Assembly (NCBI GenBank): GCA_963733395.1
Contig: CAVTCZ010000005.1
Coordinates: 434,001-498,000, forward strand
DNA length: 64,000 bases
DNA from: JADKAV01 sp963733395
GTDB taxonomy: Bacteria > Actinomycetota > Actinomycetes > S36-B12 > UBA10799
Reading direction: 5' to 3'
In this document: positions 1 to 8,833 of the stretch, one piece after another
Position numbering within the stretch: position 1 is the stretch's first letter
Layout of the letters: each line of letters starts with the position of its first letter
Translations under genes and position numbers: made by a program
The notes under the pieces: model-generated
The model's database searches: none
Told to the model about the DNA's origin: nothing
The model's input: only the letters and a program-made list of their open reading frames with translations

Positions 1-442
<442 letters not shown>

Positions 443-526
443 GGCTCGAATCTGCCACGACTGCTCGCGGCCATGCCTACCCGGCGCGGATATTCCTCCC
501 AGCCGGGACCACGTAGCAGCAGATGT

Positions 527-570
527 GCTCCTGGTGAGCGAAGGCACGCGTGTTTTCGCTCCCCAGGAGC
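527..570. repeat. Inverted repeat, 16-17 bp arms
   Basis: GCTCCTGGTGAGCGAA (527-542) is repeated in inverted form as TTTCGCTCCCCAGGAGC (554-570), with one mismatch and a roughly 10-base loop. It could form a strong hairpin. No T-run follows on either strand, so a classical terminator is not supported. Confidence 0.75.
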
Positions 571-639
571 GCAACGTCCAACGAACTGCCCGTGGACAGT
601 GGCGGCCAGGGCCGGTGGCGGACTCCTGGGGCTGGCACG

Positions 640-774
640 GGGGGTTTGCGACGATGTTGTGGGGTCGGCAGGGCGGTTTGTCACGACGTTGCGGGCTGCT
701 GTGCGGTTCGATGCCCGCTCACCTTCGTGACAAACCAGCCGGACAGGCCTGCAACCTCGTCACAAAGACCGCCC
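640..774. repeat. Cluster of four related direct/inverted repeat copies
   Basis: Two direct copies of a GGTTTG-CACGA-GTTG-GGG-like unit (640-664, 671-698) are followed by two inverted copies (723-736 and 752-774). The outer pair, GGGCGGTTTGTCACGACGTTGC against the reverse complement of GCAACCTCGTCACAAAGACCGCCC, can pair across about 50 bases. This resembles a decayed palindromic intergenic element; its family is not recognised. Confidence 0.55.
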
Positions 775-910
775 CCGCGGCGGGAGCCCGTCACGGCAAC
801 AGTGGTGCGCGACACAAGCCGCATTCCTGGGGGCGCCTTGCGCTTCGAGGCCGGGTTGCGGCCGACGGCGCAGAAGGGGGCCGCAAACCGCACGCCGGTT
901 GGGAGGAGCG

Positions 911-1110
911 TCATTCGGTCTTCATGTGTTGGGCACCGTGCGCGGTCAGTTCGGCCAGCGTGGGTGGTTCCGCGCCCGCCCGCTGGCAGGCGATGTGGGC
1001 AGCGCTGGCGCCGAAGATGTCGCCGGCGCCGACGGTGTCGACGATGTCCCCTTGGGCGGGGGTGACCACGGCGCGGCTGTCATGGGCGAACACGTCTATC
1101 GGGCCGGCTC
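911..1110 (-). pseudogene. Relic of a PfkB-family carbohydrate kinase (C-terminal fragment)
   Basis: The reverse frame carries DIVDTVGAGDIFGASAAHIA, the hallmark PfkB signature 2 (DTxGAGD) that holds the catalytic Asp and anion hole of ribokinase/fructokinase-type sugar kinases. Only about 60 residues around this motif are kinase-like. Upstream the frame runs into the antisense of the SVLS-repeat gene and shows no substrate- or ATP-binding regions; downstream it ends at 911, about 25 residues after the motif, which is short for the family. It is therefore a fragment, not a functional kinase. The surrounding repeats suggest the rest was lost by deletion or rearrangement. Confidence 0.7.
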
Positions 1111-1247
1111 CCGCGGTTGAGGAACCGGCCGTCCCCGGGGAACACATCCGCCTCCCGACCCGGCTGATCGTGCGAGGCTCCGGGGACATCGCACCGAGCT
1201 GACCGCTCGCCTTGCCAACCCGGCAGCGAGGTTGCCACTGTGTCCCT

Positions 1248-1487
1248 GTGACCCCGAAGACGTCCTGGCGAAGTGCCGGCAGTGCGTACTCCGCGATGTC
1301 TGCGGGCTCGGTCCTGTCGTTTCTCAGTGCGCTGTCGGCCGGATCGGTGCTGTCGCTGGCATCCGCGGGATCATTGCTGTCGATCGGTTCTGCGGGGTCG
1401 ATCCTGAGCATCGGTTCCTCCGGCTCGATCCTCTCGATCGGGGCCGCCGGCGGCATCCTGCGGGTGGGCCGCGGCTCAGTCCGTTGA
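1248..1487 (+). CDS. Low-complexity Ser/Gly/Ala/Leu repeat protein (AGSxLS repeats)
   Basis: From the GTG at 1248 the frame gives about 79 residues dominated by a six-residue repeat, (A/S)GS(V/I/L)LS, seen about eight times in a row: AGSVLSFLSALSAGSVLSL, then AGSLLSIG, AGSILSIG, SGSILSIG. A TTG 12 codons upstream (1212) is an alternative start; neither has a strong ribosome site. Proteins with this pattern recur as uncharacterised small proteins in actinobacteria; a repetitive beta-solenoid or membrane-associated fold is a guess. It converges on orn and overlaps its end by 12 bases. The antisense frame is also open over the repeats because of codon bias, so expression is not proven. Confidence 0.5.
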   Translation: MTPKTSWRSAGSAYSAMSAGSVLSFLSALSAGSVLSLASAGSLLSIGSAGSILSIGSSGSILSIGAAGGILRVGRGSVR

Positions 1488-2051
1488 CTCCACCTCAGCC
1501 GCGGGCACCATCACGGCCTGCCGGTAGTAGTCCAGTTCCCGGATGGAGTCGAGCGTGTCGCCCAGCGCCCGGTGGTTGCCGGTCTTGGCCGGGGCGGCGT
1601 AGTAGGCCTTCGGGTACCAGCGGCGCACGAGTTCCTTGATCGAGGACACGTCGACCACCCGGTAGTGCAGGTAGGCGTCGAGGTCGGGCATGTACTTGGC
1701 CAAGAAGCCCCGGTCCACGTAGATGCTCGAGCCGCACAGGGGCGCTTTGCGGCTGGTGGGGATGTGCGAACGGATGTAGTCGAGCACCTGTTGCTGCGCC
1801 GACTGCACATCGATCCCGCCGGGGATCTCGGGCAGCAGACCGGATTCGGTGTGCATCGTGCGGACCACCTCGGGCATGTGCGCCATCGCAGCATCCGAGG
1901 CTTTGATGACGAAGGAGACACCTTCGTCGATCGGGGTCAGATCGGCTTCGGTCACCACGCAGGCGATCTCCACGAGTTCGTCGCTGTCCAGGTCGAGACC
2001 GGTCATCTCGCAGTCCAGCCAGACCAATCGCCCGGCCGCGTTGTTCGTCAC
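1476..2051 (-). CDS. orn: Oligoribonuclease
   Basis: The 191-residue product is a 3'-5' exoribonuclease that degrades two- to five-residue RNA oligomers, including pGpG, the end product of cyclic di-GMP breakdown; that matters here because two GGDEF proteins lie in the window. The DEDDh fold is clear: LVWLDCEMTGLDLDSDEL has the first Asp-x-Glu, YRVVDVSSIKELVRRWYP holds the third acidic motif, and NHRALGDTLDSIREL supplies the catalytic His and Asp. Length is normal for Orn (about 180-200). The start is a GTG at 2051. The next gene on the same strand begins its stop at 2061 further upstream, so orn may be read from its own promoter or as the tail of that operon. Confidence 0.95.
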   Translation of the reverse strand: MTNNAAGRLVWLDCEMTGLDLDSDELVEIACVVTEADLTPIDEGVSFVIKASDAAMAHMPEVVRTMHTESGLLPEIPGGIDVQSAQQQVLDYIRSHIPTSRKAPLCGSSIYVDRGFLAKYMPDLDAYLHYRVVDVSSIKELVRRWYPKAYYAAPAKTGNHRALGDTLDSIRELDYYRQAVMVPAAEVESTD

Positions 2052-2060
2052 CGGGCCAGC

Positions 2061-4565
2061 CTAGTCCGGGGGGTGTTCGTCGTGGGTGAAGAACCAGCCA
2101 CCGTCTTCCGGTGGCGTCCCACTGGGTGCGAACGGCGAGGGTCCGGGCGGCGGCAGCGGTGCCGGTTCATCCACGGCGAGGGGCGCCTCGGCCGCCGGTC
2201 CGACGGGATGCAGCCGGCGCCAGGCGACCGCCAGCGCCGCCGCCGCGATCACCAACAGCAGACCCCAGCCGGCCAAGGTGCCGGTGGTCCCGTCCTGCGT
2301 CTGGCTTCCCGGCATCGTGTACACGTACGACACCCGGCCAGCCGCACCGTCCGGGGCGCCGTAGGGCAGCGCGTCGGCTGCCCGTGACTCACTGGCAGCC
2401 AGATAGGCCCGCGCGAAGGCCGGATCCTTGGACGCCTTGACCACCCCGGCCAGCACTTCCGAGGTGCCCTCCTCCTGCAGCTGGTTCGCCCCTGTGGCCA
2501 ACTGGTCGGCGCCATCGGCTGCCCCGTCCACCCCGGCATTCAGTTGGCCCAGTGCCTGGCCCACGGCGGCCGTGCCCTGTGCCTGCTGCTGGTTGCCCTG
2601 CGCGAGGGCCTCGCTGCCTTCCGCGAGATCGACGGAGCCATCGGCGAGCTTGTCGGCACCGTCGGCCAGATCGGAGGATCCCTCGGCGAGGTCGTCGAGG
2701 CCGGCTGACAGGTCCTGCGTGCCCGTGCTGAGGTTCTCGGCCCCGCCGGCGGATTCGGCGGCGCCGTTGGAGAGCTCGACGAGGCCGTCGATGGTCGCTG
2801 TCAGACCATCGGTGAGTGCGTCGAGCCCCTCGTACACGCCGGGGGAGTCGGTGTTGCCGCTGACCAGCGCCAGCGAGATCTGGCTCATGGCGGTGTCGAT
2901 CGCCGACAGCGCCGCAGTGATCGCCTGCAGCGAGGCCGCGAGTGCCTTGACCGCCAGCGCCTGGGCCGCCGTCCGCGCTGCCTGCCGCCCGACCCCGGAG
3001 GCGACGTCGCCTGAGACCTGCCGGGCCTGGTCGGCGTCGGCGACGGCCTGCTGCAGCGCGGTGCATTGCGCCGGGTTCAGGATCACGGCGTCGACGCAGG
3101 CCTGCTGGTATACCAGCCCCGCCTGCAGTTGCGCCGAGCCCGCCAGCGCGGCGGCCTGTCCGGCCGAGGCGGCCAGTGTGGTCAATTGCGCCGCGATGTC
3201 CTTGAGGTTCGTGTTGACCAGATTGGCGCCGGCGTAGCTGAGGCCGGACACCTTCTGGATGGAGCGGATCGCCTCGATCACGGTGCTGGCCTGCGTCGGG
3301 GGGAACTGGGCTGCCGGATCGTCCGGCGAGCCGATCACGTCTCGCAGCCGCAGGATGGCTTGTGCGAGTTGGTCGGCGCTGTCGCGGGCACTGGGCAAGG
3401 CCGAGGGCTCCAGCAGTTTCTGCAGACCGTCGTAGAGATCGAGCAGGCCACTGCTCAACTGCTCGGCCCCGTCCTGCAGGGACTTCGCCCCCTGGTACGC
3501 GGACTTGGCCCCCTTGGTCGCGTCGGCCTGCCCCTGCGCGAGGTCGTCGGCGCCCTTGGCGGCATCACGTTGCCCCTTGGCGAGGTCGTCGGCGCCCTGG
3601 GCGAGTTTGCGCGATCCGGGCACCAAGGCGCCGTTCACCTGCCTGGTCAGAATGGCCGTGCCCTTGCCCAACTGCTGCAGTCCCCGCTCGAGGGCGGCGG
3701 CACCCTGGGCCAGCGCGACCGCCGATTCGTCGAGTGCGACCAGGCCATCGGCCAACTCGGCGTTGCCGTCCACGCTGGCCTTGAGCAGGTCGGTGCTGAA
3801 ACCCAGGGTGGGGGACTGGTCCGATGTCACCGGCATGACCTGCATGGTCAGCCCGGGTACCGCCAGCGGATCGCCGCTGACCAGCATCTGCACGCTCTGC
3901 TGGTAGTTGCCCATCGGCGGGTAGAGCACAAGGTTCCACAGCAGCTGCGTGCGGCCGTTCTGGGTGGTGCTGCGTACCGCCCGGGGTGCTTCCAGCAGTG
4001 TCAGTCCCTCGGGCAACGTGGCGACCGCAGTGGCCACGAACGGCGCGAACACCGGCTGCTTGTCGACGGTCCAGCGGCCGGCAGCGTCCTTGTACCGGAT
4101 CGTCTGCTTCGCAGCGGTGGTGTTCGTGACGGTGTACACCACCCGCATCTCACCGCGGGCGTCGTCGACGCTGTCGGGGGCCAGGACCTCGGGTCCTTGG
4201 CGGTACTCGGCGTGCAGGGCAACGGGCAGCGGCTTGTCGAAGGCCGCCCGAGTGGTCACGCTGGTCTGCCCCGGTCCGCCGACGGTGACCACCACAGCCT
4301 CCCCGTCGGTCTCCGGGGCGCCGCGCCGGTCGACGTACTCCACCTCGGTGGTCGACGAGGGGTCGCGCACCGGTCCCTGCGGGTAGTCGCGCGCCACGAG
4401 CCGGCTGTAGAGCGTCGCCTCCTGGGGCAGTCCGGACGCGTCCACCTGCGCCACGACGAGTTCCTCGTTGACCAGCGGCGGCTCCGGGGAGGCTGCAAGG
4501 GCGGATCCCGGCCCGAGCAGCACGGCCATCCCGGCGGCCGCCACGGCCGTCAGGTGTGGTCGCAT
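2061..4565 (-). CDS. Secreted, heptad-repeat membrane-anchored protein (YhgE/Pip-like), MMPL partner
   Basis: The 834-residue product starts with a signal peptide (MRPHLTAVAAAGMAVLLGPG, cleavage near ALA-AS), has a beta-rich region to about residue 260, then two long blocks of Leu/Gly heptad-like repeats (about 270-385 and 590-705) such as LAQGADDLAKGQRDAAKGAD and LADGADKLADGSVDLAEGSE. Near the C-terminus is one membrane helix (GWGLLLVIAAAALAVAW) followed by a proline-rich cytoplasmic tail. The repeats match those of YhgE/Pip and EsaA ectodomains, which form long extracellular helical stalks. Its ATG overlaps the TGA of the upstream MMPL gene (TGATG), so the two are almost certainly translationally coupled. 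I infer that it is an extracytoplasmic stalk or adaptor for the exporter; substrate unknown. Confidence 0.8.
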   Translation of the reverse strand: MRPHLTAVAAAGMAVLLGPGSALAASPEPPLVNEELVVAQVDASGLPQEATLYSRLVARDYPQGPVRDPSSTTEVEYVDRRGAPETDGEAVVVTVGGPGQTSVTTRAAFDKPLPVALHAEYRQGPEVLAPDSVDDARGEMRVVYTVTNTTAAKQTIRYKDAAGRWTVDKQPVFAPFVATAVATLPEGLTLLEAPRAVRSTTQNGRTQLLWNLVLYPPMGNYQQSVQMLVSGDPLAVPGLTMQVMPVTSDQSPTLGFSTDLLKASVDGNAELADGLVALDESAVALAQGAAALERGLQQLGKGTAILTRQVNGALVPGSRKLAQGADDLAKGQRDAAKGADDLAQGQADATKGAKSAYQGAKSLQDGAEQLSSGLLDLYDGLQKLLEPSALPSARDSADQLAQAILRLRDVIGSPDDPAAQFPPTQASTVIEAIRSIQKVSGLSYAGANLVNTNLKDIAAQLTTLAASAGQAAALAGSAQLQAGLVYQQACVDAVILNPAQCTALQQAVADADQARQVSGDVASGVGRQAARTAAQALAVKALAASLQAITAALSAIDTAMSQISLALVSGNTDSPGVYEGLDALTDGLTATIDGLVELSNGAAESAGGAENLSTGTQDLSAGLDDLAEGSSDLADGADKLADGSVDLAEGSEALAQGNQQQAQGTAAVGQALGQLNAGVDGAADGADQLATGANQLQEEGTSEVLAGVVKASKDPAFARAYLAASESRAADALPYGAPDGAAGRVSYVYTMPGSQTQDGTTGTLAGWGLLLVIAAAALAVAWRRLHPVGPAAEAPLAVDEPAPLPPPGPSPFAPSGTPPEDGGWFFTHDEHPPD

Positions 4566-7369
4566 CAGGGGCTCCCGACTCGTATCGCTTCCGGCTCGTC
4601 GGCCTGGTCAGGCTCCATCGTGTCGCCTCGAGGGGGGGAAAGGTTGTCGAACACGCTGATTACCAGGATCGTCACGACGGCCGGCAGCAGCGCCGCACCG
4701 AACAGGGACATCAGCGACGAGTCCGGGCCGCTCAGCAGATAGGTCACTGCCATCGCCACCGCCCCGAGCACCATCGGCAGCGCGACGCTGCGGCCCACCA
4801 CGAGCACCGCCAGCAGTGCCGATCCGACGATGGCCCAGGCGGTGATCGGGGCGCTCGGGGTACTTGCCGGTGGGACCAGGGCGCTGATCGCCGAGACCAC
4901 GATGAGCGCCAGGACCACGCCCAGGGCATAACCCGCGGCGCGGACCGCATAGGTGCCCCGGCCGCCACCCACACTGCGCGGCAGCAGCGCCAGCACGGCA
5001 CCCAGCACCGCGCTCATCGCGACCGAGGTGGACGCCGATCCGGGGATGAACGACAGCCGCGACGTCAGCGCCCAGGACAGGCCCACCCCGACGGCGGCGC
5101 CGATCACCGGAGCCGGCCGGTAGACGGCCAGCGGGGTGCGACTGCTGCGCGGCCGGGACTGGTTGGCAGCTGCGGCGTCCAACGCCCGCGGGTCGCCCTC
5201 GACGTGCAGCGGCGGCAACAGCCGATCCAGCCACCCGGGCAGCCACCAGGTGCCGTTCTGTGCGAGCACCATGATGGCCGGCACCAGCAGGCATCGCACG
5301 ATGGTGGCATCCACGGCGACCGCGGTCGCGAGTCCGATGCCGAACATCTTGACGATGGCGTTGTCCGAGAGCAAGAAGCTGCCGAAGACCACCACCATGA
5401 TCAGGGCGGCGGCGGTGACCAGCTTGCCGGTGTCGGCCAATCCCCGGCGCACCGCCGTGGTCATGTCGCCGGTGCGCTCCCAGTGCTCACGGAAGGCGGT
5501 GAGCAGGAACACCTCGTAGTCCATCGACAACCCGAAGAGGACCGCGAACATCATCATCGGCACGTACGACTCGATCGGGATCGGACCCTCGAGGCCGATC
5601 AGCGAGGCACCCCACCCCCATTGGAAGACGACGGTGACAACGCCGTAGGCGGCCGCGATGGAGATGAGGTTCATGCAGGCGGCCTTGAACGGGATGAGCA
5701 GCGAGCGGTAGGCGAGCATGAGCAGCAGGAACGACAAGGTGACGACTCCGGCGATGAAGTACGGAGTGCGGGAGGCGATGATCTCCGAGAAGTCGGTCGT
5801 GGCTGCGGTCACCCCGCCCACGTGCGCGCCCATGCCGGCCGCGGTCACGGCATCCGGCAGGATGTCGTCGCGCAGTTCGTGGACCAGGTCCTCGGTGAGC
5901 GGGTCCGCCGGGCCGGTCTGCGGCACGACCCTGACCACCGCGACCCCGCCGTCGGGGCTCACGATCGGATCGTCCGCCGAGGCGACCCCGGGGGCTGCGG
6001 CCAGTTGTTGCTGCAGGTCCTGCAACCGGGGGTCCAGGGTGCGGGGGTCGGTGCCGTCGGGAACCTCGGCGTTCTTCGGCGCTTCGGCGATGGCGTACAT
6101 CTGAGTGACGACCGCGAACGGGCCGTTCACTCCGGGCCCGAAACCCTCCTCGATCCGGTCGAAGGCCTGGCGGGCAGTGGTGTCCTTGGGAAGGATGCCC
6201 GCGTCGCTGTGTCCGAGCGTGAGGGTCAGCGTGGGAGCGGCCATGAGCAGCAGCACCGCCGACGAGCCGATCGCGTAGCGCCAGGGCTTGCTGGTGACCG
6301 CGTCCGCCAGTCGCCCCCAGCCGGTGTGGTCCAGATCCTGGTCGGCCTGCGTCTGCAGCCCCTTCTTCGGCATGACCCGGTGCTTCATGACCCCGAGGAT
6401 CGCCGGTACCAAGGTGACCGAGGCGAGCACTGCGATGGCGACCACGATGGCCGCGGCGTAGCCCAGCCACGCCAGGAACGAGATACCGGTGAGCACCAGG
6501 CCGCACACGGCTGCGATGAGCGTGCTGCCCGCGAAGACCATCCCGGCACCTGCCGTGCCGGCGGTGCGACCCACAGCGTCCGGGACGTCGAAACCCTGGT
6601 TGAGCAGGGTGCGGTGGCGGGTGAGCAGGAACAGGGCGTAGTCGATGCCGACCCCGAGGCCCAGCATCGTGCCCAGGGTGGGCGCCACGTCCGGGATGAA
6701 CACCAGACGGCTGAGGAGCCCGACGAGGGCCAGGCCCAGACCCACCGAGAACATCGCGCTGATCAGCGGGACGAAGGTGGCACCCCACCGTCGCAACGTC
6801 AGGAACAGGATGATCACCGCCGAAGCCAGGCCCAGGGCTTCACTGGTGTGGGTGTCGGGCTGGGACAGTTGCCGCCCCAGGAAGCCACCGATCGCCACCT
6901 GGATGTCCGGGCCGGCAACGGTTTGCGCCGTGCTCAGCACCTCCTGGCCGACCGCGATGTCCGTGGCGTACCGCTCGTTCACCGTGACGTTGACGACCGC
7001 TGTGTGCCCGTCGGCACTGACCAGGTCGGGGCGTTCCGCGGGTGAGGCGACGGCCGTGACCTGTGGGATGGCACGCAGTGCTGTGGCCACGTCCTCTGTG
7101 ATCCGTTCCCCCGACCCTGAGGAGAAGTCCAGCGCCTGGTCGTGGAGCACGATGGGTACTGCTTCTGCCGATGACCCCGGGAACGCTCGGTTGAGCAGGT
7201 CCTGGGCAGCGGACGAGTCAGTGCCTTTGAGGATGAACGAATCGGCGGATTCACCCCCGAAGGCCCGGTTCGCGCCCATGATCAGGAAGGCGATCAGGAA
7301 CCACACCCCGATCACGCGCCAGCCGTTCTCGGCGCAGCGGCGGCCGAGGCGGTACAGGAACTCCGTCAT
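4565..7369 (-). CDS. MMPL-family RND exporter with extra C-terminal membrane domain
   Basis: This 934-residue protein belongs to the MMPL branch of RND transporters, which export lipids, siderophores or toxic compounds using the proton gradient. An N-terminal helix (VIGVWFLIAFLIMGA) is followed by an extracytoplasmic loop, five helices with the MMPL motif GLGVGIDYALFLLTRHR, a second loop, and the repeated half with GLSMDYEVFLLTAFREHW. The two GxxxDY motifs carry the proton-relay Asp-Tyr pairs. Beyond the usual end (near residue 710) there are roughly five further hydrophobic helices to residue 925, which is more than a standard 12-helix MMPL. It is followed by the coupled heptad-repeat gene and preceded 45 bases upstream by a small membrane protein gene. 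Substrate cannot be deduced. Confidence 0.92.
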   Translation of the reverse strand: MTEFLYRLGRRCAENGWRVIGVWFLIAFLIMGANRAFGGESADSFILKGTDSSAAQDLLNRAFPGSSAEAVPIVLHDQALDFSSGSGERITEDVATALRAIPQVTAVASPAERPDLVSADGHTAVVNVTVNERYATDIAVGQEVLSTAQTVAGPDIQVAIGGFLGRQLSQPDTHTSEALGLASAVIILFLTLRRWGATFVPLISAMFSVGLGLALVGLLSRLVFIPDVAPTLGTMLGLGVGIDYALFLLTRHRTLLNQGFDVPDAVGRTAGTAGAGMVFAGSTLIAAVCGLVLTGISFLAWLGYAAAIVVAIAVLASVTLVPAILGVMKHRVMPKKGLQTQADQDLDHTGWGRLADAVTSKPWRYAIGSSAVLLLMAAPTLTLTLGHSDAGILPKDTTARQAFDRIEEGFGPGVNGPFAVVTQMYAIAEAPKNAEVPDGTDPRTLDPRLQDLQQQLAAAPGVASADDPIVSPDGGVAVVRVVPQTGPADPLTEDLVHELRDDILPDAVTAAGMGAHVGGVTAATTDFSEIIASRTPYFIAGVVTLSFLLLMLAYRSLLIPFKAACMNLISIAAAYGVVTVVFQWGWGASLIGLEGPIPIESYVPMMMFAVLFGLSMDYEVFLLTAFREHWERTGDMTTAVRRGLADTGKLVTAAALIMVVVFGSFLLSDNAIVKMFGIGLATAVAVDATIVRCLLVPAIMVLAQNGTWWLPGWLDRLLPPLHVEGDPRALDAAAANQSRPRSSRTPLAVYRPAPVIGAAVGVGLSWALTSRLSFIPGSASTSVAMSAVLGAVLALLPRSVGGGRGTYAVRAAGYALGVVLALIVVSAISALVPPASTPSAPITAWAIVGSALLAVLVVGRSVALPMVLGAVAMAVTYLLSGPDSSLMSLFGAALLPAVVTILVISVFDNLSPPRGDTMEPDQADEPEAIRVGSP

Positions 7370-7414
7370 CGCCGGGCGCCCGAGTCTGCGGGTCGTTCCA
7401 CCTGCCCAGACTAG

Positions 7415-7822
7415 TCAGCGCGAGGGCGACTCGCCCGGCCGTCGGTCCAAGACGAGGGCCGCCGCGCACACGAGCGCCCCTGCGAGTGCGCCGAAGACCC
7501 CCAGCGCCGCGACCCCGATGGACGTCTCGACCCATGTCGGCTCCACCGTGGGCTCACCGCCGCCGAACAGGGCGAGCAGCCCGGCGATCACGACACCCGC
7601 GGCTGCCCCGGCGGCACCGGCGGCCAGCAACGCTGCGGCCGCACCCCTGGCTCGTGCCCGGCGTTCCAGCGCCGGCACCGCCGCGCGTACCGCAAGACCG
7701 GATACCGCTGCCAGCGCCAAGACCACCACGAACCCGGGAGGCGGCGGTTTGTCCGCTCCCAGCAGCCCGATCAGGGTCAGCCCACCGGCGGTCGCCAGCC
7801 CCAGGGACGTGCCGTGCTCCAT
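7415..7822 (-). CDS. Small integral membrane protein, probable first gene of the MMPL operon
   Basis: The product starts MEHGTSLGLATAGGLTLIG and is 135 residues long with about four hydrophobic helices (residues 8-22, 31-47, 63-88, 102-127), separated by short loops, one rich in Arg (ERRARARGAAAA). It ends in the charged tail DRRPGESPSR. I do not recognise the family; composition alone (Ala/Gly/Val-rich) makes relationships hard to judge. It lies 45 bases upstream of the MMPL exporter on the same strand and is divergent from the crotonase gene, whose start is 84 bases away, so this intergenic space likely holds promoters for both. The longer open frame that extends this reading frame upstream to 8905 is antisense to the crotonase gene. 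Confidence 0.65.
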   Translation of the reverse strand: MEHGTSLGLATAGGLTLIGLLGADKPPPPGFVVVLALAAVSGLAVRAAVPALERRARARGAAAALLAAGAAGAAAGVVIAGLLALFGGGEPTVEPTWVETSIGVAALGVFGALAGALVCAAALVLDRRPGESPSR

Positions 7823-7906
7823 GGGGGCAAGTATTGAGGGCGGCCGCGTGTCCGGGCAATCGGGCCAGCGTGACATTCTGGGGCAAGGACGAGATTGGGG
7901 CTGGAC

Positions 7907-8740
7907 ATGGAACTCACTTGCTTCGACGTGACCACGCAGGACAAGGTCGGCCACATCCGGCTGAATCGTCCGGAAGCCCTGAACACGATGATCCCGGCGT
8001 TCTGGTCCGAGTTGCCACGGGTCGTCACCGAACTCAGCGATGCCGGTGACGTGCGCGCGATCGTCATCTCCTCGACCGGTAAGCACTTCAGTGCCGGTAT
8101 GGACCTCTCGGTGTTCACGAGCAGCGGCCTGTCGATGGACGGGGAGCCCGGCCGTCGCAACGCCAGCTTCACCCTTCTGGTCAAGCGCCTGCAGGAGAGC
8201 TTCACGGCGCTGGAGCGGGCCCGGGTCCCGGTGCTCGCGGCCGTGCAGGGAGGCTGCATCGGCGGCGCCGTGGACATGGTCTGCGCGGCCGACATGCGCT
8301 ATGCCAGCGCCGACGCCTACTTCGTGGTGCAGGAGACCAACATCGGCATGACCGCGGATGTGGGCACGCTGCAGCGCCTGCCCAAGCTGATCCCCGACGG
8401 TGTGGCCCGGGAATTGGTCTACACCGGTCGCCGGATGCCTGCCGCGCGGGCCGCGGAGGTGGGCCTGGTCAACGAGGTGTTCGACGACCACGAGAGCCTC
8501 GTGGCCGGCGTCCTCGAGATCGCCGCGGAGATCGCCGCGCACAGCCCGCTCACCCTGTGGGGCGCCAAGGAGGCGCTGGTATACGCCCGTGACCACGGTG
8601 TGAGCGACTCGCTGCACCAGATCGCGACCTGGCAGAGCGGGGCGTTCCAGCCCGCCGACATGATGGAGGCCTTCGCCGCGAAGGGTGAGAAGCGCGCGCC
8701 GGTGTTCGAGGACCTGCCGCCCGCGCCCTCCGGCATCTAG
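7907..8740 (+). CDS. Crotonase-family protein, delta3,5-delta2,4-dienoyl-CoA isomerase type
   Basis: The product (277 residues from the ATG at 7907; a TTG at 7895 is the alternative) is a crotonase-fold enzyme. HFSAGMDLSVF forms the first half of the oxyanion hole and VQGGCIGGAVDMVCAADMRY the second. The segment GMTADVGTLQRLPKLIPDGV closely matches the ECH1 signature ADVGTLQRLPK, whose Asp is the acid/base of dienoyl-CoA isomerase; a Glu at the usual hydratase site is replaced accordingly. ECH1 enzymes shift 3,5-dienoyl-CoA to 2,4-dienoyl-CoA during beta-oxidation of unsaturated fatty acids. The gene stands alone between a divergent membrane-protein gene and an oxidoreductase. Hydratase activity on other substrates is possible. 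Confidence 0.88.
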   Translation: MELTCFDVTTQDKVGHIRLNRPEALNTMIPAFWSELPRVVTELSDAGDVRAIVISSTGKHFSAGMDLSVFTSSGLSMDGEPGRRNASFTLLVKRLQESFTALERARVPVLAAVQGGCIGGAVDMVCAADMRYASADAYFVVQETNIGMTADVGTLQRLPKLIPDGVARELVYTGRRMPAARAAEVGLVNEVFDDHESLVAGVLEIAAEIAAHSPLTLWGAKEALVYARDHGVSDSLHQIATWQSGAFQPADMMEAFAAKGEKRAPVFEDLPPAPSGI

Positions 8741-8833
8741 CCCGCCGAGCGCCTCGCGGTACGCGGCACTTCCGGGCTGCACCCGGCCAGCGCCACCCTG
8801 GACGGACGCGGCCAACCGGGGGAGGATCACGGT

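Larger units (their letters stand above)
443..910. other. Intergenic region with palindromes, no convincing gene
   Basis: This 468-base stretch between the aldo/keto reductase start and the PfkB relic has open frames on both strands, but none shows a recognisable domain or ribosome binding site. It holds one long inverted repeat (527-570) and a cluster of related direct and inverted copies (640-774), described separately. Confidence 0.6.

Noticed and set aside
911..1456. 181-residue reverse gene covering the kinase motif and SVLS repeat
   Set aside because: Only its last 60 residues are kinase-like; the first part (DPAEPIDSNDPADASDSTDP) is the antisense of the SVLS repeats, so it is not one protein.
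4556..7045. 829-residue open frame on the plus strand
   Set aside because: It is the antisense of the MMPL exporter; composition is rich in His, Arg, Gln and Gly as expected of a shadow frame in high-GC DNA and it has no domain.
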